Shown here piece by piece: positions 34,400 through 43,197 of a stretch of 56,233 nt of DNA. Numbering within the stretch: the first letter of the stretch is position 1; every line of letters starts with the position of its first letter. This DNA comes from Acetobacterium sp. KB-1. GTDB lineage: Bacteria > Bacillota > Clostridia > Eubacteriales > Eubacteriaceae. The position numbers and the translations under genes were made by a program. The DNA is taken from NCBI RefSeq assembly GCF_003260995.1, contig NZ_CP030040.1:2529207-2585439 (forward strand), written 5' to 3'. Under the pieces are notes generated by a model. It had not been told where the DNA came from and searched no databases. It worked only from the letters and a program-made list of their open reading frames with translations.

Positions 34400-36096
34400 T
34401 TTGTTGCTTTCATTGTTAGCAATTCAACCGGAATATCGAATTTTCTGCCGGTTGCCGGTAATGCCTCATTTCTGAAAAATTCCGGCATGACGTTATCTTC
34501 TGGTTTCCAGCCGGCCTGTTTGTTAAATTCCTTTTCTAACCGCAAGGTCGTATCGGCAGCTGCAAAGAGGTCGTCGGGACTTAAGTTTTTCCCGTATAGA
34601 GCATTATATAACTCAGCCACCTTATCAAGTTGACCACCTAAGGTTGCCATCGCCATCATACAGGTCATACTGTCTGCCATGGCAAAGATATGCTGCATGA
34701 TGTTGGACGTTGCAATCGCCCCATCGACATCGCTTGGATCATCCGGACCCAGGGTTATTCCCGCGGTATGATCCGCTCCCATCGCCGTTGTTGCATAAGT
34801 ATAACCGGTACCAATTGAACCGCGCGGATCGTAACCAGGCAGAGCCTGATTCTTGCAGATTGGGATTCGCTTGCTATTAAAATGCCGGCCCACTTGCTCT
34901 GTACCCTGGCCAAGCAAATTCCCCAACTCCGTCCCATCAGAAATTTGTTGATATAATTCCAACGCTGCAATAGCATCGCCCCATGGGATGATTCCGGCTT
35001 CCATACACAAGGCGATGGTTGCGCCTGTTTCAATGGTATCCAGGCCAATATCATCGCACATCCGATCCATTTTTGCAATGGCTTCATAATCATAGATATC
35101 ACAATTTGGACCACAGAGCGCAATGGTTTCATATTCAAAACCACCGGTTAAAAAGTTTCCATCATCGTCATTGACAATATTTGAACATTTAACCAAACAC
35201 CCCGCTTGACAGGGATGCTTGTTCTTGCCATTCTTATTGACAAATTCCAGGAACTTATCCGATTTTAAATTCTCAATATTTTCAGAAATCGTGCCCGTGA
35301 AATTGTGTGTCGGGATGATCCCTGCAGGGCCCACTAAATCAATGGTCGAAGCCGTCCCCACTAAAGAAAAAGGGCTTGTTTTTGACGATTCAATTACCGC
35401 TTGATTGAGTTCTTTTTTGATTTTTTTAAATTGTTCTTGATCCGCAAATTCGAGCGTATTTTTTTCAGTAGCTTTTTGAATGACGATACCTTTAATCCGT
35501 TTGGAACCTAAAACAGATCCCAAGCCACCCCGGCCGGCCGCCCGACACGGATAATTGGTGCCAAATTCAGTTACCTGCAAAGAAGAATTCTTGTACAGCC
35601 GTTCTCCCGCCCGACCAATGGAAATTACCGAGACCTTTTCACCATAGTTATTTTGCATCTGCTCCACAAATTCATAATTGTTCATCCCCTCATATGATGA
35701 CGCATCTTCCAGACTGATCGTTCCGCTTGATTGAATCAGAACAAACTGCATTGCCGCATCCTCTTTAGGAATATCTTCAATCACAATCGCGCGGATATTG
35801 TGTCCGGCTAACGCACCAGCCACACTTCCCCCGACATTTGATTCTTTTATGCCATTGGTCAGCGGACTTTTAGCCCCAACCGAAAGTCGATCGGCACAAA
35901 CCAGTCCACTACCGGCAAACATACCGGTGCAAAAGATAAGTTTAGCCTCTTCACCCAGAGGATCACAGCTCGGGTTCACCTCATCGATTAAAAATTGTGC
36001 AATTAAACTTCGCCCGCCCAAGCCCAAATAGGCATCTTTGTAGTTTTCAGTTTTAACGGTATTATTGCTTGAGTTAATTCGGATTGTTTTCCACAT
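34396..36096 (-). CDS. Aldehyde:ferredoxin oxidoreductase family protein (tungsten/molybdenum)
   Basis: The 566-residue protein oxidises aldehydes to acids, or reduces acids, with ferredoxin. Features are YLGLGGRSLIAQFLI (about 23-37), DRLSVGAKSPLT, RAAGRGGLGSVLGSKRIKGI, cluster cysteines in HPCQAGCLVKC (CxxxCxxxC) plus a later Cys near DSMTCMMAM, and GADHTAGITLGPDD at the pterin. It is slightly shorter than the typical 600-residue members. Its start lies 2 bp after the AraC regulator, with the GGAG inside the regulator's last codons. It should require a tungstopterin or molybdopterin cofactor. Confidence 0.93.
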   Translation of the reverse strand: MWKTIRINSSNNTVKTENYKDAYLGLGGRSLIAQFLIDEVNPSCDPLGEEAKLIFCTGMFAGSGLVCADRLSVGAKSPLTNGIKESNVGGSVAGALAGHNIRAIVIEDIPKEDAAMQFVLIQSSGTISLEDASSYEGMNNYEFVEQMQNNYGEKVSVISIGRAGERLYKNSSLQVTEFGTNYPCRAAGRGGLGSVLGSKRIKGIVIQKATEKNTLEFADQEQFKKIKKELNQAVIESSKTSPFSLVGTASTIDLVGPAGIIPTHNFTGTISENIENLKSDKFLEFVNKNGKNKHPCQAGCLVKCSNIVNDDDGNFLTGGFEYETIALCGPNCDIYDYEAIAKMDRMCDDIGLDTIETGATIALCMEAGIIPWGDAIAALELYQQISDGTELGNLLGQGTEQVGRHFNSKRIPICKNQALPGYDPRGSIGTGYTYATTAMGADHTAGITLGPDDPSDVDGAIATSNIMQHIFAMADSMTCMMAMATLGGQLDKVAELYNALYGKNLSPDDLFAAADTTLRLEKEFNKQAGWKPEDNVMPEFFRNEALPATGRKFDIPVELLTMKATK

Positions 36097-36098
36097 GA

Positions 36099-37025
36099 TT
36101 ATTTCTCCTTAGAAAAATTCGACTTACATGAATACATGTTACGATATGCGTTCATACTAACGCGCTCTTTTTCTTTAAATAGTTTGTAGAGTGTCCTGAC
36201 TGAATCAAATCCGATCAGCTCTGAGATTTTCTCAATTGAATAATCATACTCAACAAGATATCTTTTGGCATATCCCAATCTGATTTCAATCAAGGTTTTA
36301 TTAAAAGATGTATTGAAATACTTTTTAAATATCCGGGTAACATGCCGGGGCGTTGTATGAAAAATGATCGCCATTTTTTCAAGTGTTATTTTTTCACTTA
36401 TGTTACGATGAATATATTTTGTCATCAGAAGTGCTCTGTTTTCATATTTTAAATGGTCATTTAACCCGTCGTCTTTACCCGTAAGCATATTCTGAATCAT
36501 ACTCATTACGATCAATGAGAGGAGTCCTTGAAGCTTTAAATAATAAAAATGCTGGCGACTTAGAAAGGCGTTGCAAAGATCATCAATCAACGCCATTACA
36601 CCATTTGTATCGCTTGAAATCGCGTATTTACGAATGCTTTTTAAGTATCGATCCAATTCATCAATTTGATATTCCAACGCGGTCATTTTACTGTCATCAC
36701 ATTTGTTTTTTATTATTTCAAAAGTGATCAAAAATCTATCATTTCCATAAAAGCTATCTGTTTTCATATGGTGCTCAACATTGGGGGCTAAATAAAGGAT
36801 ATCATGTTTCTGTAGTTCTAATTCTTCGCCATCACAGATTACGACCATTTGGCCATTTAGCACATAATAAAGTTCATGGAAATCATGACTGTGCGGAAAT
36901 TCGATGTGGTCCTGGTTCATAAACTGGTTATTATGGATTACGATACTAAAAGAGTCATAAGATAATGTCACGTATGTTCCCATCAAATCATTATATTTTT
37001 GACGTTCAGCAAATGAATAGCTCAT
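36099..37025 (-). CDS. AraC-family regulator with cupin-type sensor domain
   Basis: The 308-residue protein has an N-terminal cupin-like domain (about 30-110) with FPHSHDFHELYYVLNGQMVV and HDILYLAPNVEHHM. The C-terminal AraC double helix-turn-helix (about 205-305) has ISEKITLEKMAIIFHTTPRHVTRIFKKYFNTS and IEKISELIGFDSVRTLYKLF. It directly precedes AOR on the same transcript and lies next to the GRE locus. It is the only regulator in the region and is the natural candidate to control both. The ligand is unknown. A GAGGAG site precedes the ATG. Confidence 0.93.
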   Translation of the reverse strand: MSYSFAERQKYNDLMGTYVTLSYDSFSIVIHNNQFMNQDHIEFPHSHDFHELYYVLNGQMVVICDGEELELQKHDILYLAPNVEHHMKTDSFYGNDRFLITFEIIKNKCDDSKMTALEYQIDELDRYLKSIRKYAISSDTNGVMALIDDLCNAFLSRQHFYYLKLQGLLSLIVMSMIQNMLTGKDDGLNDHLKYENRALLMTKYIHRNISEKITLEKMAIIFHTTPRHVTRIFKKYFNTSFNKTLIEIRLGYAKRYLVEYDYSIEKISELIGFDSVRTLYKLFKEKERVSMNAYRNMYSCKSNFSKEK

Positions 37026-37175
37026 TTTTTTGCTCCTCTTTTTCTCAATAATTCCATTTCGATCCGAAGTCGTTTACAGAAACTATTTATCAAAATTATA
37101 CCATGTATTGATGCTCTTTTTGATTGTTATTTTAAACTTTTCCTGCTTCAAGGCAGATTTTTATGTGCGCTAAAA

Positions 37176-38357
37176 TCAGCCAACTTTTACAATGATTGCA
37201 GCAGCGGAGTCCCCGGCTGCACATCCACAGACCAATACGTAACCGCCACCTTTAATAACCGCTTCTTCAATGCCTTCCATTAATAGCCTTGCAATTGTTG
37301 GACCTTGAGGATGACCAAATACCAATGATGTCCCATAATTATTGATCCGGGTTTGTTTAATCCCCAGTGTTTTTGCTAAATGAAGGTCATTTGCGATGAA
37401 AGGACTATGGTTTTTAATCGCGATCAAATCGTTAATGCCGATACCAGCTTTTTCCATTGCCATTTGTCCGGCACCGGCCGGAGCCGCCGGCATGAATGCT
37501 TTTTTTGTTCGATTAAAACCGTAAGAAACAACTTGTACCGTTACTTTTTCGGTGCTTAATGCCGCTGCTTTTTGCTTGGTAGTAATGATCATCCCGGTAT
37601 TCCCGTCAGCCGGGTGTGTTTGGGAACCGAAGGTATGAATCCCATCTTCAGCAACCGGCCGTAGTTTTTCCAGATCTTCTTTGGTTGTTTGGGCAACGCC
37701 TTCGTCTTCACTGATGATCAGGGTGTTTTTTCTTGATTTCAGCTCAATCGGAAACATATATTTTTTCTGGAATGCTCGATCATTGGCCAGAGCATCGGCA
37801 TATTGTTGATATCGCATTAAGGTTACTTCATCCGCTTCCGCTCTGGTAAATCCGCCTTCTCTGGCCACGTTCTCTGCTGTGGTCAGCATCCCAAAGCCAG
37901 TTGAAGGATCGCGGTTGATATTGTCCATGTTGATATTTTCCGACACGACTTCCCCGCCCGGACCTTGTGGATTTGGCCAGATAATATGTGGCCCATTAGA
38001 AATCCGATCCGTCATCATGCAATATGCGGTTGACAAGGTACCCATCTCAACTGCTAATGCCGCTGAATAAATGGTATTGGTGGAAGTCGCACATGCATGA
38101 CTGATGGCCATCCCAGGAATGGTTAAGCCCATTTCATTCGCTGCCCAGGACGCGCCAAAGAAAGATCCCGGCTGGATAACCGTATGACCAAGATAAAGAA
38201 ACTCGATCATCTGGGGATCAAAACCCTTTGCTTTTAAAAAACGCTTACCGGTCTGGGCCGCCAATTTAATGGAATTTTCATTTTGAAGACTTCCCTGCCA
38301 TTTACAAAATGGTGTGCTGAAATACCCCCCGTATGGAATATATGCCTTGTTAAACAC
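37176..38357 (-). CDS. Thiolase-family acyltransferase
   Basis: The 393-residue enzyme belongs to the thiolase superfamily. The acylated cysteine is Cys89 in SHACATST, the catalytic histidine lies in FGHPQGPT, and the second active cysteine is in CGCAAGDS, where most thiolases have CxGGGxG. It should cleave a 3-oxoacyl-CoA to acetyl-CoA and a shorter acyl-CoA, or condense two acetyl-CoA. The start GTG is six bases after AAGGAGG. It lies 179 bp after GRE 1 in the same direction, with no terminator in between, so it probably belongs to the same transcript. Confidence 0.9.
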   Translation of the reverse strand: MFNKAYIPYGGYFSTPFCKWQGSLQNENSIKLAAQTGKRFLKAKGFDPQMIEFLYLGHTVIQPGSFFGASWAANEMGLTIPGMAISHACATSTNTIYSAALAVEMGTLSTAYCMMTDRISNGPHIIWPNPQGPGGEVVSENINMDNINRDPSTGFGMLTTAENVAREGGFTRAEADEVTLMRYQQYADALANDRAFQKKYMFPIELKSRKNTLIISEDEGVAQTTKEDLEKLRPVAEDGIHTFGSQTHPADGNTGMIITTKQKAAALSTEKVTVQVVSYGFNRTKKAFMPAAPAGAGQMAMEKAGIGINDLIAIKNHSPFIANDLHLAKTLGIKQTRINNYGTSLVFGHPQGPTIARLLMEGIEEAVIKGGGYVLVCGCAAGDSAAAIIVKVG

Positions 38358-38536
38358 CGTTGTCCTCCTTGTTAATTTTATTTTTATTGAGACGCCTATT
38401 TCACAGTTCGTTATTGCAACTTGAATTATTAGTCGCTTACTGTAAAAAGATGATTGTTGAATTCTTCGCTGAATTTCTCAGTAATAAAATTCGACTTAGC
38501 CATACACTTGTCTGCTATTGGTTTAAACCTAAACCA

Positions 38537-40984
38537 TTAAACCTCAACTTCATTTCTGCTGATGACATCATTTTGCATCGCCTCACTTAGCTCGTTAAAA
38601 TAGGCGGAGTAACCGGCAATCCTGACGACCAGATCGCGATACGCAGCCGGATCTTTTTGTGCGGCTCTCATCGCTTCTGTGCTTACAACGTTATATTGAA
38701 CCTCCATTCCGCCTTTTTCAAAATAGGCCTTGGTCATATTTAGTAGGGCTTTTTTCGCACCTTGCGTTTGTAGCGATGAGGGATGCACTTTCAGGTTTAG
38801 CGCGATGCCATCCATGTATTTCCCATGATCGATGTGACAGGCTGAATTATAAATCGCGGTTGGACCATTTTTATCTCTTCCCTGTCCCGGTGACATCGCG
38901 TCTGCCAATGGTTGGCCCGCATTTCTGCCATCAGGTGTCGCATCGGTAACTGCTCCTTGAACAACATGCTGGGCAGCTCCGTAAAGCCCTGCTTTATAAA
39001 CCTTGGAGCGCTTACTGTAGCATTCTTTACAATTGTCGTAATAGATATCGGTAACCCACCGCATCATTTCATCGGCATCGTTATCATCATTTCCATAATG
39101 CGGAACCTCATTTAAAATCTGCTGCTGCAAAACTTCATAGCCTTTCCAATCGGCCATCATGGCATCATAGAGTTCTTTTGCGGTGCAGATTTCCTGATCA
39201 AAAACCATGTATTTAATTGCCATTAGCGAGTCCGAAACGGTAGCCAGACCAGTGGCTGTTCCCCCATAAGAGTTGTATTTTGCACCGCCTGCCGCGCAAT
39301 CTTTTCCGGACGCCATACAGCCCTCGATAGAAATTGACAACGCTGGCGACGGGGCGTAAAATTCGGACAGATTTTCAACATAATTTTGAATGGTAACCGA
39401 CCATTTATGAAGATAATCAAATTGTTTTTTATAAGCTGCTTTGACCTCGTCAAAGGACTTCATCTCATAAAGATAGCCGGTTTCCAGTCCGCCAGATTTC
39501 CCATTTGACGGATTTGTCCCATTGTTTAGCGCCGTCAGTAAAACATTCCCGTGGCTTCCCAATCCGGCTTTTCCATGAAGTCCATTTCCGGCGGGATAAT
39601 CATTTCCTGAGCCGACGATTTCCTGACAGCCGATGATGCTGTAATCTCTGGCATCCTCAAGCGTCATGTTCAGTTCTTTAACAAGACCGGGAATAATGAT
39701 CGCATCATTTTGGAACAAGGGTAAGCCCCCGACCCTTCTGGTTGTCTCAATGGCCAGATCCCATAATTTTTCCGGTGTATCTTTATGGATGCGTAAAGAA
39801 ACTGTCGGATCATGAAGGGAGAGTCTCGCTAAGGTTTCAAGGACCATATAGGTGACTGGATTTGATGCATCGTCACCGGTTATCTTGTTTACCCCACCGA
39901 TAGTGGTATGGTGATAGGTAACACCTACCCCGGTATATGCGGCAATCCTGGGATTCGATGCCCGATAAAAGCAATTTGATTTAAGGAAAAATGCATCAAC
40001 TATTTCTTGTGCCGCTTCCAATGTCAATCGGTTTTCTTTAAGATCAGCCTCAAGAAAGGGCCATGTATATTGATCAAATCTTCCAAATGCCAGGGCCGGG
40101 TGCCGGGCCTCCATATAAAGCAAAACTTGATACAGGATCACGCCCTGGCAGGCCTCCCAAAATGTTCTGGCCGGATTTTCAGAGAGCCATAAAAGCCCGT
40201 CAGCCATCTTTTTAAGCTCTGCTTTCCTGCTGGCATCAGGGCAGTCTTTTGCTTTTAAGGCACATGCCTTGGCATAGTTTTTGATCATCCCCGTTGCTGC
40301 ATCACAGACAATAACGGCGCTTTTATAGAACATATATTTTTCAACATCATCCCCCATCAAATTGCCTTTATGTGCGTCAATCCAATGTTTTGCTTCGCTT
40401 CTAATCCTTCCATAGCCTTTGTTAATGATTTTTTCGTAACCCGCAACCAGATGCCCGGTATGAATGGGTGCTCTCATTTTTTCGCCCATTTCCAGAATCC
40501 CCAAGCCGGCAACCTCTTCAAAGCCATCCGGTCCCCAGGAATCAAAATACTGAGTAATGGTTTTATCCTTCCAGAAATCCTGATAACTCATAAACCGCTT
40601 TATCTCATCTTCACTCATGCTTAAATGAACCCCGGATTTGTCGGTGCGGTGATACAATCCATCATCCCAATATTCCCAAAGCGCCTTGTCCTCCAGTTCG
40701 TTCCACAACCAACTGGCATCCCATTCGGGCCACATGCCTGAACCTAAAAACGCTTTTCCGATATTTCCAACAATTAGTTCAAAGTCCTCTACTCTTGTCG
40801 TCATTTTTGTGCAAATCTCATGGGTCACTAAAGCCGTTTTTATACTTGGGGGAACCTTATGGTATTTTTGATAGGCACCTGTTATGAGCTCCACCCTTTG
40901 TGCATCCACCGCAATGACCCGGTCTCTCACAAGCTGTCTCATCTGGTTTATTCGTTTGGTTACCGGTCTAAATTCATACATCAT
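38537..40984 (-). CDS. Glycyl radical enzyme 1
   Basis: The 815-residue protein has the PFL-like domain and C-terminal glycyl radical domain of the pyruvate formate-lyase superfamily. The thiyl cysteine is Cys453 in IIGCQEIVGSG, with Glu455 two residues later, as in GRE dehydratases, choline lyase and decarboxylases. The radical glycine is Gly791 in RIAGYSAYF. Conserved substrate-region elements include APIHTGH (173-179), FGRFDQYTWP (300-309) and TDATPDGRNAGQPLA (680-694). It differs from GRE 2 around 155-180 and 295-300, so a different substrate is likely. It has no BMC-targeting extension. A 51-aa gene lies directly upstream. It needs a radical SAM activase; the only one visible is at 47723. 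Confidence 0.95.
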   Translation of the reverse strand: MMYEFRPVTKRINQMRQLVRDRVIAVDAQRVELITGAYQKYHKVPPSIKTALVTHEICTKMTTRVEDFELIVGNIGKAFLGSGMWPEWDASWLWNELEDKALWEYWDDGLYHRTDKSGVHLSMSEDEIKRFMSYQDFWKDKTITQYFDSWGPDGFEEVAGLGILEMGEKMRAPIHTGHLVAGYEKIINKGYGRIRSEAKHWIDAHKGNLMGDDVEKYMFYKSAVIVCDAATGMIKNYAKACALKAKDCPDASRKAELKKMADGLLWLSENPARTFWEACQGVILYQVLLYMEARHPALAFGRFDQYTWPFLEADLKENRLTLEAAQEIVDAFFLKSNCFYRASNPRIAAYTGVGVTYHHTTIGGVNKITGDDASNPVTYMVLETLARLSLHDPTVSLRIHKDTPEKLWDLAIETTRRVGGLPLFQNDAIIIPGLVKELNMTLEDARDYSIIGCQEIVGSGNDYPAGNGLHGKAGLGSHGNVLLTALNNGTNPSNGKSGGLETGYLYEMKSFDEVKAAYKKQFDYLHKWSVTIQNYVENLSEFYAPSPALSISIEGCMASGKDCAAGGAKYNSYGGTATGLATVSDSLMAIKYMVFDQEICTAKELYDAMMADWKGYEVLQQQILNEVPHYGNDDNDADEMMRWVTDIYYDNCKECYSKRSKVYKAGLYGAAQHVVQGAVTDATPDGRNAGQPLADAMSPGQGRDKNGPTAIYNSACHIDHGKYMDGIALNLKVHPSSLQTQGAKKALLNMTKAYFEKGGMEVQYNVVSTEAMRAAQKDPAAYRDLVVRIAGYSAYFNELSEAMQNDVISRNEVEV

Positions 40985-41084
40985 CTTTTTTCCTTTCTGA
41001 TATTTTTTAATTTAACCGTTTCTCTGTTAATGATAAAGCACCCAAAAATCATTTTAATGTGACTTCCAGGTGCCGGTATTTGTT

Positions 41085-41240
41085 TTAGTTGCTTAAGGTC
41101 GTCATTGTAAAATAGAGAATCATATCTTCAATGCATTGCATCGTCTCATCAACGTCGTCTTTCGCTTCTTCCGGAATGCCATATTTTTTCAAGGTCTCAT
41201 CCAAATCTGTATAATAGTCGCTTTTAATTTTTTTCTCCAT
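41085..41240 (-). CDS. Small acidic protein, 51 aa, upstream of GRE 1
   Basis: The protein is short, charged and probably helical: YTDLDETLKKYGIPEEAKDD is followed by CIEDMILYF. It has one Cys, so it cannot bind an iron-sulfur cluster as the small subunit of 4-hydroxyphenylacetate decarboxylase does. A GGAGG site lies seven bases before the chosen ATG; the longer frame to 41270 overlaps the URO-D gene. It lies between the URO-D gene (10 bp) and GRE 1 (100 bp). A small GRE subunit or chaperone is possible; nothing in the sequence proves it. Confidence 0.65.
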   Translation of the reverse strand: MEKKIKSDYYTDLDETLKKYGIPEEAKDDVDETMQCIEDMILYFTMTTLSN

Positions 41241-41250
41241 CCTGTGCCTC

Positions 41251-42414
41251 CTAATTCTTTCCATATTCATGAACCGTATCGATGAGGGGTTGAAAAAGAT
41301 CCCAGTTTATTTGTCCTGCTGTTAGAATGGACTTATCGAAATTAAAGATATACTTACCATCCACTGCGAGGATGTCCAAATATTCCTTCGCCTTATCACA
41401 GACTTCCTCTTTTGTCCCACTTTTCATCAGACTGACGGGGAAGAGCCCTGAAATAAGGTGCTTATCACCAACTTTTTCTCTGATCGTTTTGGGATCGCCA
41501 TACTCAAATTGAAGCTCGCAACCAGGGGGCAGTTCATTTAAATAATCCAGCAAATGCATCCAGTTTTCTTCACAGAAGATGTTGATGCCAAAGCCCTTAT
41601 CATAAATTGCCCAGACCGTTTCCTTAAAAGAAGGCCACCAGAATTTTGCAAAAAATTTCTCTGACATAAAGGTTGGCATATGCAGAGCAAAGAAAATTCT
41701 GGTCAATCTGCTGGGGGTTTCTACATGTCGTGGGCAGCCGGCTTTGATCATCAACGGCGTAATCAGGTTAACGGCTTCAAGCACTTCGTTCGGCTTTCTG
41801 CGGATATCGACAAGTGCCCCCGTGAAGGAGCGAAGGTAATCCGCCAGATAATCAAAGGGGGCTCGACTTATTCCCACAAAAGTCGGAAATGCCGACTTAT
41901 CGTATTTTTTTATCAATGACATATTACCCTGGGCGATTTTTCCATTGATATAATCGTTTGCCTTGATTGTTTTCGCCATTGCCAGAGCGGCCTTCATTGG
42001 CGGTGCATCAAATTCTGTAAAGAGCCTTGGAATAACCGTTTCCCAGATAAATTTCAAGGGGTCCGCCAAAAGCAGGTCGTATTCATCCGCTTCCATACCA
42101 TGAACATTGGGATGCTGTATAAATCCATCTTCTCCCATTACATTGGTTCGACTGCCGGTAAACTTATGCAACCATGGCGTACCTGGCCATGTGCCAATGA
42201 GCGTGTATGTGTCATATTTGGCGTTTATCTTTTCTGTCGCATCCAGTACCTTGGTAATACCATATTGGGCCAATCGCAAGTCATAACCAGCTAATTCCAG
42301 TGCCGCACAGGCGTTGACGCCCACTTTTTCGGGAACCCGATCCGGCTTATTTCCCGAATAAATATCCGTAAATAATTTTGTTTTATATTCTGTGCTCAAT
42401 CTTTCTTTAATCAC
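41251..42414 (-). CDS. URO-D-fold protein (uroporphyrinogen decarboxylase/methyltransferase family)
   Basis: The 387-residue protein has the URO-D TIM-barrel pattern: NKPDRVPEKVGVNACAALELAGYDL, GTPWLHKFTGSRTNVMGEDGFI, and ISRAPFDYLADYLR. Family members include heme-pathway decarboxylases and corrinoid methyltransferases such as MtaA. The zinc motif HxCG of MtaA is absent: the matching place reads NIFCEENW. It is therefore not a standard corrinoid methyltransferase, although methyl transfer with the nearby MeTr remains possible. It starts with GTG behind GAGGG and lies between the SDR gene and the 51-aa gene in one transcript. Confidence 0.85.
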   Translation of the reverse strand: MIKERLSTEYKTKLFTDIYSGNKPDRVPEKVGVNACAALELAGYDLRLAQYGITKVLDATEKINAKYDTYTLIGTWPGTPWLHKFTGSRTNVMGEDGFIQHPNVHGMEADEYDLLLADPLKFIWETVIPRLFTEFDAPPMKAALAMAKTIKANDYINGKIAQGNMSLIKKYDKSAFPTFVGISRAPFDYLADYLRSFTGALVDIRRKPNEVLEAVNLITPLMIKAGCPRHVETPSRLTRIFFALHMPTFMSEKFFAKFWWPSFKETVWAIYDKGFGINIFCEENWMHLLDYLNELPPGCELQFEYGDPKTIREKVGDKHLISGLFPVSLMKSGTKEEVCDKAKEYLDILAVDGKYIFNFDKSILTAGQINWDLFQPLIDTVHEYGKN

Positions 42415-42444
42415 ATTATCCCTCTCTTACTTAAATTTTTATGA

Positions 42445-43185
42445 CTAGACATACATTCCACCATTTACATTAAGAACATGTCCAGTAATAAACGATGCCT
42501 GATCAGACGCTAAAAACAATACTGCATCAGCAACCTCTTCAGGTTCTCCACCACGCTTTAACGGGATTCTTCCGATAAGTTGTTGCTTAATTTTTTCCGG
42601 TATGCTATCTGTCATTTCTGTTAAAATAAATCCTGGTGCGACCGCATTTACCGTTATGCCTCTTTTACCCAGTTCCTTACTCAGCGTCTTTGTCATACCA
42701 ATCACACCAGCCTTTGCGGCTGAATAATTCGTCTGACCAAAATTCCCCTCTTCTCCGGCAATGGAGGTAATATTAATGATCTTTCCGCTGCCATGGGGAA
42801 TCATTTCTACCAGTACTTCCTGGATGCAGATAAACATCGATTTAAGATCCGTTTCTAACACACTGTCCCATTGTTCATCGGTCATCTTCGTTATTTGGGC
42901 ATCCTTTGTTATCCCCGCATTGTTAATAAGGATATCGATTTGACCATAACGACTAATCGTTTTTGCGATTAAATCCTTAACCTCTGTCCGGCTGGTAACG
43001 TTGCAATTAACCGAAAACGCCTCTCCGCCTGCCACTTTGATCTCTTTTTCAACCTTTAAACAAGCCTCATAATTAATATCCGTTACAACGATTTTTGCCC
43101 CGGATTGAGCTAGCTTTAATACCATCGCCTTACCCAGTCCCTGAGCAGAACCGGTGACAATGGCAACTTTATTATCGAGTCTCAT
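42445..43185 (-). CDS. Short-chain dehydrogenase (FabG-like)
   Basis: The 246-residue protein has the classical SDR fold: cofactor motif TGSAQGLG (11-18), NNAG in LINNAGIT, catalytic Ser in NITSIAG, and YSAAK with Tyr and Lys, ending with NVNGGMYV. It interconverts a 3-oxoacyl and a 3-hydroxyacyl thioester, or a free alcohol and ketone. Only 12 bp separate it from the CoA-transferase and 30 bp from the URO-D gene. In this context it is likely to serve the degradation pathway rather than fatty-acid synthesis. Confidence 0.93.
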   Translation of the reverse strand: MRLDNKVAIVTGSAQGLGKAMVLKLAQSGAKIVVTDINYEACLKVEKEIKVAGGEAFSVNCNVTSRTEVKDLIAKTISRYGQIDILINNAGITKDAQITKMTDEQWDSVLETDLKSMFICIQEVLVEMIPHGSGKIINITSIAGEEGNFGQTNYSAAKAGVIGMTKTLSKELGKRGITVNAVAPGFILTEMTDSIPEKIKQQLIGRIPLKRGGEPEEVADAVLFLASDQASFITGHVLNVNGGMYV

Positions 43186-43197
43186 TACTGCCTCCTT

